From Clostridiales bacterium UBA4039 (GTDB lineage Bacteria; Bacillota; Clostridia; Lachnospirales; Vallitaleaceae), in the NCBI GenBank assembly GCA_002382805.1, contig DGAD01000003.1, positions 1 to 64,000 on the forward strand: a stretch of 64,000 nt of DNA, in the 5' to 3' direction. Positions 48,384 through 58,153 of the stretch are shown in pieces. The notes under the pieces were generated by a model that had not been told where the DNA came from, did no database searches, and worked only from the letters and a program-made list of their open reading frames with translations. The first letter of the stretch is position 1. Every line of letters begins with the position of its first letter. A program made the translations under genes and the position numbers.

Positions 48384-48776
48384 ATGTTATCATCAAAGAA
48401 ACCAAACTATGAACGCCCAGCAACCTTGATTGGCAAAGACACAGTGATTGACAGCAGTTTAATGAAGTCAAAATCATCCGTTCAAGTCAATGGAGTACTA
48501 AATGGAAACATTGAATGTGAAGCAAGTGTCGTCGTTGGACAGACAGGAAAAGTGGTAGGGAATGTGAAAGCGGCTTTCTTACTTGTTGCCGGAACTATTG
48601 AAGGACAAGTGGATGTAACCCATCAATTACATGTGAACAAGACAGCAAGAATACTTGGTGATATTCATTGCGGTTCGATTATTATTGATGATGGCGCCAT
48701 CTTAAATGGTAGCTTTACAATGACGGACAAATCGAAAGCAGCTAGTGATACAAATAAAAAAGATAAGAAAAATTAA
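48384..48776 (+). CDS. Bactofilin
   Basis: A 130-aa bactofilin (polymer-forming cytoskeletal protein). The central beta-helix core runs about 20-110 with the typical repeats VQVNGVLNGNIECEASVVVG, KVVGNVKAAFLLVAGTIEGQV and RILGDIHCGSIIIDDGAILNGSF; disordered ends. It shares an operon with the M23 peptidase and so probably organises local wall remodelling and cell shape. Confidence 0.92.
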   Translation: MLSSKKPNYERPATLIGKDTVIDSSLMKSKSSVQVNGVLNGNIECEASVVVGQTGKVVGNVKAAFLLVAGTIEGQVDVTHQLHVNKTARILGDIHCGSIIIDDGAILNGSFTMTDKSKAASDTNKKDKKN

Positions 48777-48890
48777 AATATGTAGATTGTTTATAGCATG
48801 TTCACATTCTGTTAAAATAATACGGTTATAATAGAAGTAGATTCAATGTCAAAAGTATAATTTGATTTGTTATGGAGTGTGATAATTAAT

Positions 48891-49004
48891 ATGGAGTATA
48901 ACGTTAGAGAACAATCATTTTACACAGAAAAGAAAAAACCTTGTAATAAGGTCAGATTATTAATAAAAACACTAAAAAAATGGGTGAATAAATGCTACAA
49001 TTAA
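48891..49004 (+). CDS. Possible 37-aa peptide upstream of the TIM-barrel gene
   Basis: ATG 48891 opens a 37-codon frame (MEYNVREQSFY..., then a basic stretch with two Cys, ending NKCYN). TATGGAGTG lies upstream at a long distance and TATAAT (48827-48832) may be its -10. Its stop lies inside the loop of a terminator. It could be a genuine small basic peptide or an accidental frame in a leader. The rest of 48777-49091 contains only these elements. Confidence 0.3.
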   Translation: MEYNVREQSFYTEKKKPCNKVRLLIKTLKKWVNKCYN

Positions 49005-49017
49005 AGTAGCATTTTTT
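48990..49017 (+). terminator. Terminator between the small ORF and the TIM-barrel gene
   Basis: AAATGCTAC (48990-48998), loop, GTAGCATTT (49006-49014) and a T run. Confidence 0.8.
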
Positions 49018-49091
49018 TATTGCTCGAAAAAAATCGGACTACAGTCTTTAGCCTTGAAAATATTGTCATATAGCTAATAGGGAGGTTGAAT

Positions 49092-49889
49092 ATGAAGTAT
49101 GCATGTAATATATCCTATGAACTGATTGAATTATTAAATAAAAATCCGTCGATATGTGATTATATAAAAATTGGTGCTTTTGGAGCCACCAAAGATATGT
49201 TAGATCAAGCATATACATTAAAACCTTTACTGATTCATGGATTTGGGTGGCATGAACGGGGAGGAATGCCTTCGACAAAAGAGATTGATTATGATAAAAT
49301 AAATCAGTATATTCATAAGTACAAGTCGCCATTTATTGGAATTCATAGCTTATGTTTTCCAGAAGATGCCAAAAAAATTCAAAGTGAGAGTGTATTGGAA
49401 TATATGATTCAACAGTTTCATAGATTTGATCAACAGATTCATACAGAGTTGCTTATTGAAAACATGGATTTTAACCCTTATTATGAATATCCGACCACAT
49501 TGGTTGATACGGTTAGACCTTGGTTCCTTCGTGAGCTCATTGAACAAACAGGACTTGGATTATTGCTGGATATATCCCATGCCAAAGTGTCTGCTTATCA
49601 GCTAGGGATGGATATCCAGACCTACTTAGAGGGGCTCCCTCTTGAGAAGATAAGAGAAATCCATTTTTCAGGCACGAAGTTTGATAAAAAACTTGGCGTT
49701 ATAGATGTCCATGGTATAATGGAGGCAGAAGATTATCGTATTGCAAGATATCTTCAACAACGATTAGAGCACTTACCATCCAATCATCTTGAGATGATTA
49801 CCCTAGAATATGGAACGATTGTTACAGGAAGCACAGATCCTAAGGCAATTACAGATCAAATACATCAGCTAAAAACAATTTTTATGTAG
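49092..49889 (+). CDS. TIM-barrel protein, DUF692/MNIO-like or xylose-isomerase-like
   Basis: A 265-aa predicted TIM barrel. The late segment GLLLDISHAKVSAYQLGMD, then EIHFSGT, DVHG and ITLEYG, lines up by eye with DUF692/MNIO enzymes, which oxidise peptides at a multi-iron site; the candidate metal ligands (His in LIHGFGW, GIHSL, ISHAK, EIHF, DVHG and Glu in IENMD and LEYG) are present. A plain sugar-phosphate isomerase/endonuclease-IV-like barrel is the alternative. ATG 49092 follows GGGAGG. It is 11 nt from yhaM. Confidence 0.55.
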   Translation: MKYACNISYELIELLNKNPSICDYIKIGAFGATKDMLDQAYTLKPLLIHGFGWHERGGMPSTKEIDYDKINQYIHKYKSPFIGIHSLCFPEDAKKIQSESVLEYMIQQFHRFDQQIHTELLIENMDFNPYYEYPTTLVDTVRPWFLRELIEQTGLGLLLDISHAKVSAYQLGMDIQTYLEGLPLEKIREIHFSGTKFDKKLGVIDVHGIMEAEDYRIARYLQQRLEHLPSNHLEMITLEYGTIVTGSTDPKAITDQIHQLKTIFM

Positions 49890-49900
49890 AAGGAGTTATT

Positions 49901-50842
49901 ATGCAATTTATTGAAACAATTCGTGAAGGTAATGAAGTAGTAGACCACTATTTATGTTCATCCAAACAAATATTAAAGACGCGTGCCGGAAAAACATATT
50001 ATTCTGTCCGGCTTCAAGATAAGACAGGAACTATTGAAGGTAAGATATGGGATTTAAACGATGGAATAGGACATTTTGAAGCAGGGGATTATGTCAAGAT
50101 TGACGGCTCTGTGGTAACCTTTCAAGGCGGACTGCAGCTGAATATACGTCGTGTTCGAAAATGTCAAGAAGGAGAATACAATCCGATTGATTATGTTCCC
50201 ATGTCTGAATACAATGTGGACGAGATGTATGATGAACTGCTTGGGTTTATTCAGAGTGTAGATAATAATTATGTCAAACAACTGCTAGAGAAGTTTTTTG
50301 TTGAAGATAAAACCCTTGCCAAACGCTTTAAAGCTCATGGAGCGGCAAAATCCGTGCATCATAACTATTACGGCGGTTTATTGGAACATACGCTTGGAAT
50401 TTTACGTACATGTGATTTTTTGGCAAAAAGTTATAAAGAAGTGGATCGTGACATTTTGATTGCAGGGGCTTTGCTTCATGACATAGCAAAGACGGAAGAG
50501 ATGACAGAGCTTCCAATGGTTGAATATACGGATTCAGGACAATTATTAGGCCATATTATTATTGCAGTTGAATGGATTAATGAAAAAGTAGCCGAGATTC
50601 CGGGATTTCCAAAATCCCTAGCCTCAATTATTAAGCATGTTGTTTTGGCACATCATGGAGAGTTGGAATACGGTTCGCCTAAAAAGCCGGCAATATTAGA
50701 AGCGATGTTACTTCATTATGCAGATAATATCGATGCAAAAGTAAAAACATTTTCAACGATTATGGCACAATCTGAAGAACAAGATGATTGGGCAGGTTAT
50801 CAGCGATTATTTGAAACAAATATACGAAAAACACGTTATTAA
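49901..50842 (+). CDS. yhaM: 3'-5' exoribonuclease YhaM-type (OB + HD)
   Basis: A 313-aa protein with an N-terminal OB fold (about 10-90, VRLQDKTGTIEGKIWDL) and an HD phosphohydrolase domain (HHNYYGGLLEHTLGILRTC, LLHDIAKTEEM with the HD pair, HVVLAHHGELEYGSP). This is the CBF1/YhaM family, which trims RNA and single-stranded DNA 3' ends in Firmicutes. An AAGGAG precedes the ATG. rlmD follows 22 nt later. Confidence 0.9.
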   Translation: MQFIETIREGNEVVDHYLCSSKQILKTRAGKTYYSVRLQDKTGTIEGKIWDLNDGIGHFEAGDYVKIDGSVVTFQGGLQLNIRRVRKCQEGEYNPIDYVPMSEYNVDEMYDELLGFIQSVDNNYVKQLLEKFFVEDKTLAKRFKAHGAAKSVHHNYYGGLLEHTLGILRTCDFLAKSYKEVDRDILIAGALLHDIAKTEEMTELPMVEYTDSGQLLGHIIIAVEWINEKVAEIPGFPKSLASIIKHVVLAHHGELEYGSPKKPAILEAMLLHYADNIDAKVKTFSTIMAQSEEQDDWAGYQRLFETNIRKTRY

Positions 50843-50864
50843 ACAAATGACATAGAGGTGAACG

Positions 50865-52253
50865 ATGAAACAGGTATGCCCAGTAGAAAAAAATCAAATT
50901 TATACGATGGAGATTACCGGAATCGGAGCCAACGGAGAAGGGGTAGGTCGTATCGACGGCTATACCCTTTTTGTGGATGGAGCGATGACAGGTGATCACA
51001 TCGAAGTTAAGGTTATCAAAGCCAAGAAGAACTATGGCTTTGGTCGTCTAGTGACGATACTTAAACCTTCAATAGACCGTGTGGAACCCCGATGTCCGAT
51101 AGCCAAGCAATGTGGCGGTTGTAGTTTGATGCATATGGACTATAAAGTGCAGCTTCAATATAAACGGGGACATATATTAGATGCCCTCGAACGTATTGGT
51201 GAACAAGATCGACAGATGCTAGAAGAAAAAGAAGAGACGATTATCGGTATGGATGAGCCGTGGTTTTATCGCAACAAGGTTCAGTTTCCTGTACAAGTAG
51301 TGAGTGGAAAGCTGCTCATTGGATTCTATGCCAAGCGTTCCCATCGGATTATTGAGACGCCGATTTGTTATATTCAAGATAGATACAATGAACAGATTAT
51401 TGATGTGCTTCGTAACTTTATCACTAAGCGGGATATCTTGGTCTATGACGAGAATAAGCATAAGGGACTGTTGCGTCATATTGTTATCCGTAAGTCGCAT
51501 CATCGTGAAGAATTCCATGTAACCTTAGTTATTAATGGGCAGAGCTTTCCTCATCAGCAGGAACTCATAGATACGCTAACACAACTCGATCGTGTGGTAG
51601 GCATTAGTCTGAATATTAATCAAGAAAAAACTAATGCGATATTAGGTTCCAAAGTACTTCATCTGTATGGACAAGAATATTTACGCGACCAAATAGGTGA
51701 GATAGAATATCAGATTTCTCCTCTTTCCTTTTATCAGGTTAATCCGATACAGACAGAAAAACTCTATGCCAAAGCCCTTGAATACGCTATGCTTACAGGT
51801 GAAGAGATTGTCTATGACCTTTACTGTGGCATCGGAACCATTTCCTTGTTCTTGGCCCAGCAAGCTAAGCATGTCTACGGAGTAGAAATCGTCGAAGCGG
51901 CCATTGAAGACGCCAAAACCAATGCAGATATCAATAGAATCACTAATACCTCCTTCCACGCAGGTAAAGCTGAGGATATTGCCCCAAAACTTTATCAAGA
52001 GGAAGGCATCACTGCTGATGTTGTAGTCGTGGACCCACCACGAAAAGGCTGTGATACGAGTCTACTAGACACTATTATAGAGATGAATCCACAGCGAATC
52101 GTCTATGTATCCTGTGACCCAGCAACACTTGCTAGAGATGTGAAAATATTAAATCAAAATGGTTATGCTATTGATAAATGGTGTGGGGTAGATATGTTTA
52201 GCCATTCGACACATGTGGAGACGGTAATAAGGCTATATCGTAAGGAAAGCTAA
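50865..52253 (+). CDS. rlmD: 23S rRNA m5U methyltransferase (RlmD/RlmCD type)
   Basis: A 462-aa RumA-family enzyme. TRAM domain (about 5-62), iron-sulfur cysteines Cys77, Cys83 and Cys86 in RCPIAKQCGGC plus a fourth in TPICYIQ, SAM motif DLYCGIGTISLFLAQ, catalytic-region VVVDPPRKG and nucleophile Cys in YVSCDPATLARD. In Gram-positive bacteria one protein (RlmCD) can modify both U747 and U1939. It is the last recognisable core gene before the accessory operon. Confidence 0.92.
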   Translation: MKQVCPVEKNQIYTMEITGIGANGEGVGRIDGYTLFVDGAMTGDHIEVKVIKAKKNYGFGRLVTILKPSIDRVEPRCPIAKQCGGCSLMHMDYKVQLQYKRGHILDALERIGEQDRQMLEEKEETIIGMDEPWFYRNKVQFPVQVVSGKLLIGFYAKRSHRIIETPICYIQDRYNEQIIDVLRNFITKRDILVYDENKHKGLLRHIVIRKSHHREEFHVTLVINGQSFPHQQELIDTLTQLDRVVGISLNINQEKTNAILGSKVLHLYGQEYLRDQIGEIEYQISPLSFYQVNPIQTEKLYAKALEYAMLTGEEIVYDLYCGIGTISLFLAQQAKHVYGVEIVEAAIEDAKTNADINRITNTSFHAGKAEDIAPKLYQEEGITADVVVVDPPRKGCDTSLLDTIIEMNPQRIVYVSCDPATLARDVKILNQNGYAIDKWCGVDMFSHSTHVETVIRLYRKES

Positions 52254-52386
52254 GCTACCAGAGATGTTGTGATATATTCAAATAAAGCGATATAACTCAT
52301 TGTTTTCATGAACAGTGGAGTGAGTAAACATATTACTATAGTATAGTTTCAGATTTAAACACCTCATATAAATGTCAAGTTAAGGA

Positions 52387-52416
52387 AGAATCTCAGAGAT
52401 GGGGTTCTTTTTTGTT
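52387..52416 (+). terminator. Terminator after rlmD
   Basis: AAGAATCTC (52387-52395) pairs with GGGGTTCTT (52401-52409), allowing two G-U pairs, then a T run. It closes the core unit before the accessory operon. Confidence 0.7.
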
Positions 52417-52422
52417 TAAAAA

Positions 52423-52512
52423 TTGAAATAGTTTAAAATTAAATGTATAATAGTATAAAGTGAGAATTGTATGATAATGGAAAAAAATTTCTAGTTTTAT
52501 ATAATACTAGAA
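52423..52512 (+). promoter_or_regulatory. Promoter and leader hairpin of the accessory operon
   Basis: TTGAAA (52423-52428), 17 nt, TATAAT (52446-52451) is a near-consensus promoter. The leader to the helicase start is about 150 nt and contains a 7-bp hairpin, TTCTAGT (52489-52495) with ACTAGAA (52506-52512). No coding frame fills 52254-52609. Confidence 0.6.
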
Positions 52513-52609
52513 GGTTGACTATGAAGAAATAGTTGATAAATTGTGTTAAGGATAACAATTGATATGCAGAATATTTTGATGGGGTATTCTACAGGTTAGG
52601 AGGATAAGG

Positions 52610-55600
52610 GTGTTTGAAAAAAGATTAGAGAAAAACATAGACAATTGGAAGAAGAATCTTCTCGAATTGGGAAAAAGAAATAGGCTCATTAATTATAGAG
52701 AAACGAAACGTTCTAATATAAATATTTCTACACCAGAAATTGGTGAGTTATTTGAAGAATTGGTTCTTAAAGAGAATCCTATGATATTTCCAGAACCTAT
52801 AGATGAATTATTTGATGAAGAGGATGACGAATCAGAATCAAGATTTAGTGGGAATATTAGATCAGACAGATCACTTAGTGATGAACAAAAGACGCTTAGA
52901 AGTCTTAGAAATAAGGCCAAAAGTTACATTGAAGAGCAAGGTATAAATGTCCTGTATATGTCATTTGGTTTTCTTGAGTGGAGAGAAGCTCCTCATTCAG
53001 ATGTTGTTATTAAATCACCTCTAGTACTGGTTCCTGTAAGCCTTACAATAGAGTCTATTACTGATCCGTATGTATTGAGATTACATGAAGATGAAATTGT
53101 TATGAATCCAACGTTGTCTTTCAAGCTTGAAGAAGAGTTTGGAATAAAATTACCGGAATATGACACTGAAAATGAAGATATAGTTGCTTTTTTAAAATCA
53201 ATAGAAGATATTATTGGAAATAGTTCGTGGAAAATAAGTTTTAGTACGAGTATTAGTTTGCTTTCATTCATGAAAATGAATATGTATAAAGATATAGAGA
53301 ATAATATTGAACGAATAAAAGAACATCCAGTATTAAAAGCTTTAGCTGGAGACACATCAAGTATAGAACACATACCAGAAGATTATGATGGTTTTGATCA
53401 TGATGCAAAGGTTAGACCAATTGATACTTTTCAAGTTGTTGATGCAGATTCTAGCCAACAAGATGCCATCCTGTATTCAAAAAAGAATATTAGTTTTATT
53501 TTACAAGGGCCACCGGGAACAGGGAAAAGTCAAACTATTACAAACATTATTTCAGAAGGATTAGCAGATGGTAAAAAAATACTTTTCGTATCAGAAAAGG
53601 CAGCAGCATTGGAAGTGGTTTATTCAAGGCTATCCAATGTAGGATTGTCTGAGTTTTGTATGTCATTGCATAATAACAAGAAAAATAAAAAGGAAGTTTT
53701 AAATGACCTTCATCAGACTTTTACTCTAGATAAAAAAGTATTAAAAGAAGATGCTATTTATGCATTACATAATTTGGAAACTGAAAGAAAAATATTGAAC
53801 CAATATGCGAATGATATTCATATTAAGAATGAGCCGCTTAATATGAGTATTTTTGAAATAACAGGCGAATTAGCAGCTTTACCGGATGGACAAGATTTGG
53901 TTTTTGGGATAGAACATGTTGAACAGATTACCAATGCAGACATAATCAAAATTAAAAAAGCGCTTGATGACTTTTCTCATGTGTTAGGGATGATGAAGAA
54001 AAGTTATAAAGATAATCCATGGGTAGGATGTAATTTGAAAAGTGTTACTCATGAATTTAGATTGAATGCAATAATTGAATTGGAAGAGTTATATAAAAGA
54101 ATTAAAGAGATAAATGTAGGCTTGAATTCATTTAATAAAGCCATGAATGTGGATTGGTCAATCAACTTGGATGAACTAGATGATTATATTGGTCTTCTAG
54201 ATTATCTAGGTAATATGCCTAGAGAAATACCGGAACAATGGTTTGAAGAGAAGACAGAGAAGATTATTAATGCAATTCAAAAAGCCAAAGATTATAAATA
54301 CACACTTGAGGATTATTATCAGATTACGGATAATCTGCAACTGAAGTATGATGAGAAGTACTTTGATATAGATGGGCAGAAATTTTATGATAATCTAAAT
54401 TGTCTTAAAACGAAAATAAAAGAAATGTTAAATGAAGATAGCTTTTCAGTCAGCTATGCTATGGATAATGTAGATAAATGTATTGGTGATGTTAGTAAAT
54501 CTGAAAAGGCACTATCAGCTGTACTTACGGTTGCATTATCAGTTAGTGAACAATTTAATCTGAATCCGATTAAGAAGTATGATGAAATAGTGGAGTTGAA
54601 GGAACTTTTAGTTGCTTTGGAAAAGAAGCCTAATCCAACTGAAATGTGGTTTGATGAAAATCAATATAAAGTAGTTGAAGAACTTTTGGTTGAAGCAATT
54701 GAAAAGAAAAAGAATATTGAAGATATACAGAGCTTGATAGAGAGCAATTTTGAAAAAGACATAATAAATATTGAGTATAAGGAGATGTTAGTTCGATTTA
54801 GAACTCAATATACAAACTTCTTGAAAGTTTTCAAAAAGCCATATAAAACTGATAAATCGCTTATTAATGGGATGTTTAAAGGAACCGATAAAATAACAGA
54901 TGAAATGATAATGAATGCTTTACAATCGGTTTCGGAACTACATGAGAATAAAATGTGGTTTGTTGAAAATGAAGAAATTCTTAAAAAAGCCTTCGGTAAA
55001 AAGTATCTTAAAGAAAATACAGATTGGGAATCAATCGCTGCAAACAGAGCAAACTTTAATGAATTGAAGACGATGTTAGGTAATAGCTATAAAAATGGCT
55101 CAATAGTTAAAATTCTTTGTGATAGCGAGTATATAGAGGAATTAGTAGATAAGACAAAATGTATTCATGAATATATTTCAAGTCAACAATGGAACGATGT
55201 ATTATTTCTTTTAAAGTCGGAAATAGTTAAAAATACTGAAATACTTTCCATACCTAAGATTTTGAAGAAATTTGAAACCGTACTTTTCGAGTCAAGAGAT
55301 ATTATTGAAACGCTTAATGGATATAGTAGTGTCAAAGTGCAGTTTGAAATATTAATGAATGACCTTGAGAAAAAGGCGAAGCTAGAATTTGTTGAAGCGG
55401 ATTTGGAAAGAAATTATCAAAATTTAAAAGAAGTTTTTAAAACATTATTTGCAGGTACTGATACTAATTGGAATCAAATTATTGAGTTGCTGGAATGGAC
55501 TGAGAAATTCTTAAAATATAAAGCTGGATTTGAACTTTCGGATACATTAATCGAACAACTTAAGATAAGTACGGAATATAATCAATTATTGAAAGTTTTA

Positions 55601-58108
55601 AATAGAGACATTGAATCATTCAAAAAGAAGTGGAATTGGTTTAAGTCACTATTTGATGAATACCGGGGAATTGCGGATGTAAACACAGTAGAATTAAATA
55701 AAATTATTGAAAACTGCATAAGTGGAATTACGTTACTTGAAGAATGGGTTGATTATAAAACTAACAGGCAAACTTGTGAAGATATGGGGTTAAGTGAATA
55801 TATTCAAAAAGCTGAAGAGGCTGGAATGTTGAAAACGCATCTTAGAATCGGATATTTAAGAAGATTCTACAAATTATGGCTTGATGCAAATATCGCGAAA
55901 TATCCATCTGTATTAAATTTCAGGCAAAGAGTACATATGGAAAGAATAGATAATTTCATAGAGCTTGATAAGCTTTCATTTGAGGTTGCAAAAGCTAGAA
56001 TCAGAACAAAATTGATTGATTCTTTACCAAACAGAAATTATACTGCTTCAGCTGGTGATGAAATTAGCATATTAAATAGAGAAATGAGCAAACGTCGGAG
56101 GATAATGCCGTTAAGAAAACTGTTTGCAGCTATTCCAAATTTATTGATGACATTAAAACCATGTATGATGATGTCTCCTCTGTCGGTAAGCCTATTCCTG
56201 CAAGCGGACACATATGATTTTGATATAGTAATCTTTGATGAGGCATCTCAAGTTAAGACAGAAGATGCAGTCGGTGCTATTATGCGTGGAAAATCAGTGA
56301 TTATTTGTGGAGATGATAAGCAGTTGCCACCAACTAGCTTCTTTGGCACATCAAAGTCAGGGGATGATTTTGATACGGATTCTGATGAAGAGGAATATGA
56401 TTCATATGAATCAATATTAGATGAAGCTTTAACGGTGCTGTCAAATAGAACATTAAAATGGCACTATAGAAGTAGACATGAACATTTAATCGCATTTTCA
56501 AACGCTAAGATTTATAATAACGAGTTAATCACTTTTCCTTCGTGTAAGGATGATGTACCTAATGAAGGGGTTGAATATGTTTATGTTGAAGATGGTGTAT
56601 ATGATAGAGGGGGAAGCAGAAGTAATTCTTTGGAAGCCCAAAGAGTCGCAAAACTTGTTATGGAGCACTTTACTACTCATCCTAATCGTTCCCTTGGTGT
56701 TGTCACATTTAGTACATCTCAACAGACTGCTGTAGAAGATGAATTGAGAATATTACGGAAGAAGAATAATTCATATGAACATTTTTTTAGTGAAGAAAAT
56801 AATGATGCATTCTTTGTGAAAAATCTTGAGACCGTTCAGGGGGATGAAAGAGATACAATTATATTTAGTATTGGATATGCGAAAGATGGAACAGGGAAAC
56901 CGATGGCTATGAACTTTGGGCCATTATCAAAAGTTGGAGGTGAAAGACGTCTTAATGTTGCCGTCACAAGGGCAAAATATAATGTGAAATTAGTTGGATC
57001 TATACATCCAACAGATATTGATTTAGACAGAACTTCATCTGAAGGCGTACAGTTGTTAAGATCATATATAGAGTTTGCAAAGCATGGCCCTAGAGCATTG
57101 GAAAAAGAGATTACTGTAAATTCAGAGAAGGAATTTGATTCTCCTTTTGAAAAGAGTGTCTATGATTATCTTGTGCGTAAAGGTCACAAAATTGATACGC
57201 AAGTTGGTTGTTCAGGATATAAAATTGATCTTGGTGTAAGACATCCTGAATATAGTGGGGTCTATATTTTAGGGATAGAATGTGATGGAGCAACCTATCA
57301 TTCTACAAGAACAGCAAGAGAAAGAGATAGAATCCGTCAAACAGTTCTTGAAGATATGGGGTGGAAAATTCACAGAATTTGGTCAACTGATTATATAAAA
57401 GATCCAAAGCGAGAGAATGATGTACTTCTTGAGTTAATTGAAAAATTGATTGAGGATTTTGTTTTAGATGGCGATGAAATAGTCGCAAATGATAATATAC
57501 AAGTTGCAACTGGTATACATGAAAAAATGCTTCAAGATGCAGAAGAAACAATAAATATTCTTCATCCGGATATTGATAAATATGGGGTCGTATTATATAA
57601 AGCAACAGATATGTGTGAGCTAGATGGGTATTATGCGGATATTGAAGATTTTTCAAGTGCGGTTAAAAAAGTTGTTGAAGTAGAAAGTCCGATACATTTT
57701 GAACTTCTTTGTCGTCGAATAGCACCTCTAACAGGTCGAGAAAAAGCAACAAAAGTAGTTCGAGATATTGTTGCTACTGCATTAAGTTATTGTGAGGATT
57801 CCTTAGAATATATAAATGAATTTGTATGGAGTAAAAGTGAAGAAGAGTTGTCGGTTAGAATACCTGAATCAGAATATGATATTCGTGATATTTCTCATAT
57901 TGCTCCTGAAGAAATCGCTGAAGCAATGAAATTGATAATCAAGAATAGTTTTGGAATTACACAGGAAGGTTTGTTCACTGAGACTAGGAGAATATTTGGG
58001 TTTTCACGTGCTGGACAAAAGATTACAAGAGCGCTTGATGAAACATATGAAAATTTGATTGATAAACACATTATCAAAATGAAGGATGAAAGGCTTGTCA
58101 TGGAATAA
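52610..58108 (+). CDS. DUF4011-type SF1 helicase with Vsr-like nuclease and DUF3320
   Basis: An 1832-aa protein. Order: DUF4011-like head (LELGKRNRLINYRE, about 10-110), SF1 helicase with Walker A GPPGTGKSQ (300-308), a long coiled helical insertion (about 350-1150), Walker B VIFDEAS (D1210-E1211), late motifs VQGDERDTIIFSIG and RRLNVAVTRAK, then a PD-(D/E)xK/Vsr-like nuclease (E1514, D1540 in YKIDLG, E1557 in GIECDG), then DUF3320 (about 1640-1832). The DUF4011-helicase-Vsr arrangement is like Hhe-type antiphage proteins. GTG 52610 follows AGGAGG. First gene of the operon; AGA-rich arginine usage. Confidence 0.9.
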   Translation: MFEKRLEKNIDNWKKNLLELGKRNRLINYRETKRSNINISTPEIGELFEELVLKENPMIFPEPIDELFDEEDDESESRFSGNIRSDRSLSDEQKTLRSLRNKAKSYIEEQGINVLYMSFGFLEWREAPHSDVVIKSPLVLVPVSLTIESITDPYVLRLHEDEIVMNPTLSFKLEEEFGIKLPEYDTENEDIVAFLKSIEDIIGNSSWKISFSTSISLLSFMKMNMYKDIENNIERIKEHPVLKALAGDTSSIEHIPEDYDGFDHDAKVRPIDTFQVVDADSSQQDAILYSKKNISFILQGPPGTGKSQTITNIISEGLADGKKILFVSEKAAALEVVYSRLSNVGLSEFCMSLHNNKKNKKEVLNDLHQTFTLDKKVLKEDAIYALHNLETERKILNQYANDIHIKNEPLNMSIFEITGELAALPDGQDLVFGIEHVEQITNADIIKIKKALDDFSHVLGMMKKSYKDNPWVGCNLKSVTHEFRLNAIIELEELYKRIKEINVGLNSFNKAMNVDWSINLDELDDYIGLLDYLGNMPREIPEQWFEEKTEKIINAIQKAKDYKYTLEDYYQITDNLQLKYDEKYFDIDGQKFYDNLNCLKTKIKEMLNEDSFSVSYAMDNVDKCIGDVSKSEKALSAVLTVALSVSEQFNLNPIKKYDEIVELKELLVALEKKPNPTEMWFDENQYKVVEELLVEAIEKKKNIEDIQSLIESNFEKDIINIEYKEMLVRFRTQYTNFLKVFKKPYKTDKSLINGMFKGTDKITDEMIMNALQSVSELHENKMWFVENEEILKKAFGKKYLKENTDWESIAANRANFNELKTMLGNSYKNGSIVKILCDSEYIEELVDKTKCIHEYISSQQWNDVLFLLKSEIVKNTEILSIPKILKKFETVLFESRDIIETLNGYSSVKVQFEILMNDLEKKAKLEFVEADLERNYQNLKEVFKTLFAGTDTNWNQIIELLEWTEKFLKYKAGFELSDTLIEQLKISTEYNQLLKVLNRDIESFKKKWNWFKSLFDEYRGIADVNTVELNKIIENCISGITLLEEWVDYKTNRQTCEDMGLSEYIQKAEEAGMLKTHLRIGYLRRFYKLWLDANIAKYPSVLNFRQRVHMERIDNFIELDKLSFEVAKARIRTKLIDSLPNRNYTASAGDEISILNREMSKRRRIMPLRKLFAAIPNLLMTLKPCMMMSPLSVSLFLQADTYDFDIVIFDEASQVKTEDAVGAIMRGKSVIICGDDKQLPPTSFFGTSKSGDDFDTDSDEEEYDSYESILDEALTVLSNRTLKWHYRSRHEHLIAFSNAKIYNNELITFPSCKDDVPNEGVEYVYVEDGVYDRGGSRSNSLEAQRVAKLVMEHFTTHPNRSLGVVTFSTSQQTAVEDELRILRKKNNSYEHFFSEENNDAFFVKNLETVQGDERDTIIFSIGYAKDGTGKPMAMNFGPLSKVGGERRLNVAVTRAKYNVKLVGSIHPTDIDLDRTSSEGVQLLRSYIEFAKHGPRALEKEITVNSEKEFDSPFEKSVYDYLVRKGHKIDTQVGCSGYKIDLGVRHPEYSGVYILGIECDGATYHSTRTARERDRIRQTVLEDMGWKIHRIWSTDYIKDPKRENDVLLELIEKLIEDFVLDGDEIVANDNIQVATGIHEKMLQDAEETINILHPDIDKYGVVLYKATDMCELDGYYADIEDFSSAVKKVVEVESPIHFELLCRRIAPLTGREKATKVVRDIVATALSYCEDSLEYINEFVWSKSEEELSVRIPESEYDIRDISHIAPEEIAEAMKLIIKNSFGITQEGLFTETRRIFGFSRAGQKITRALDETYENLIDKHIIKMKDERLVME

Positions 58109-58153
58109 TTTAATAAATATAAATAGTATAGTTACTGGAGGAGTTGGTAAAAT

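Noticed and set aside
52254..52609. Attachment site or tRNA at the left edge of the accessory region
   Set aside because: No tRNA, integrase or convincing direct repeat is visible in this window; the other edge is outside.
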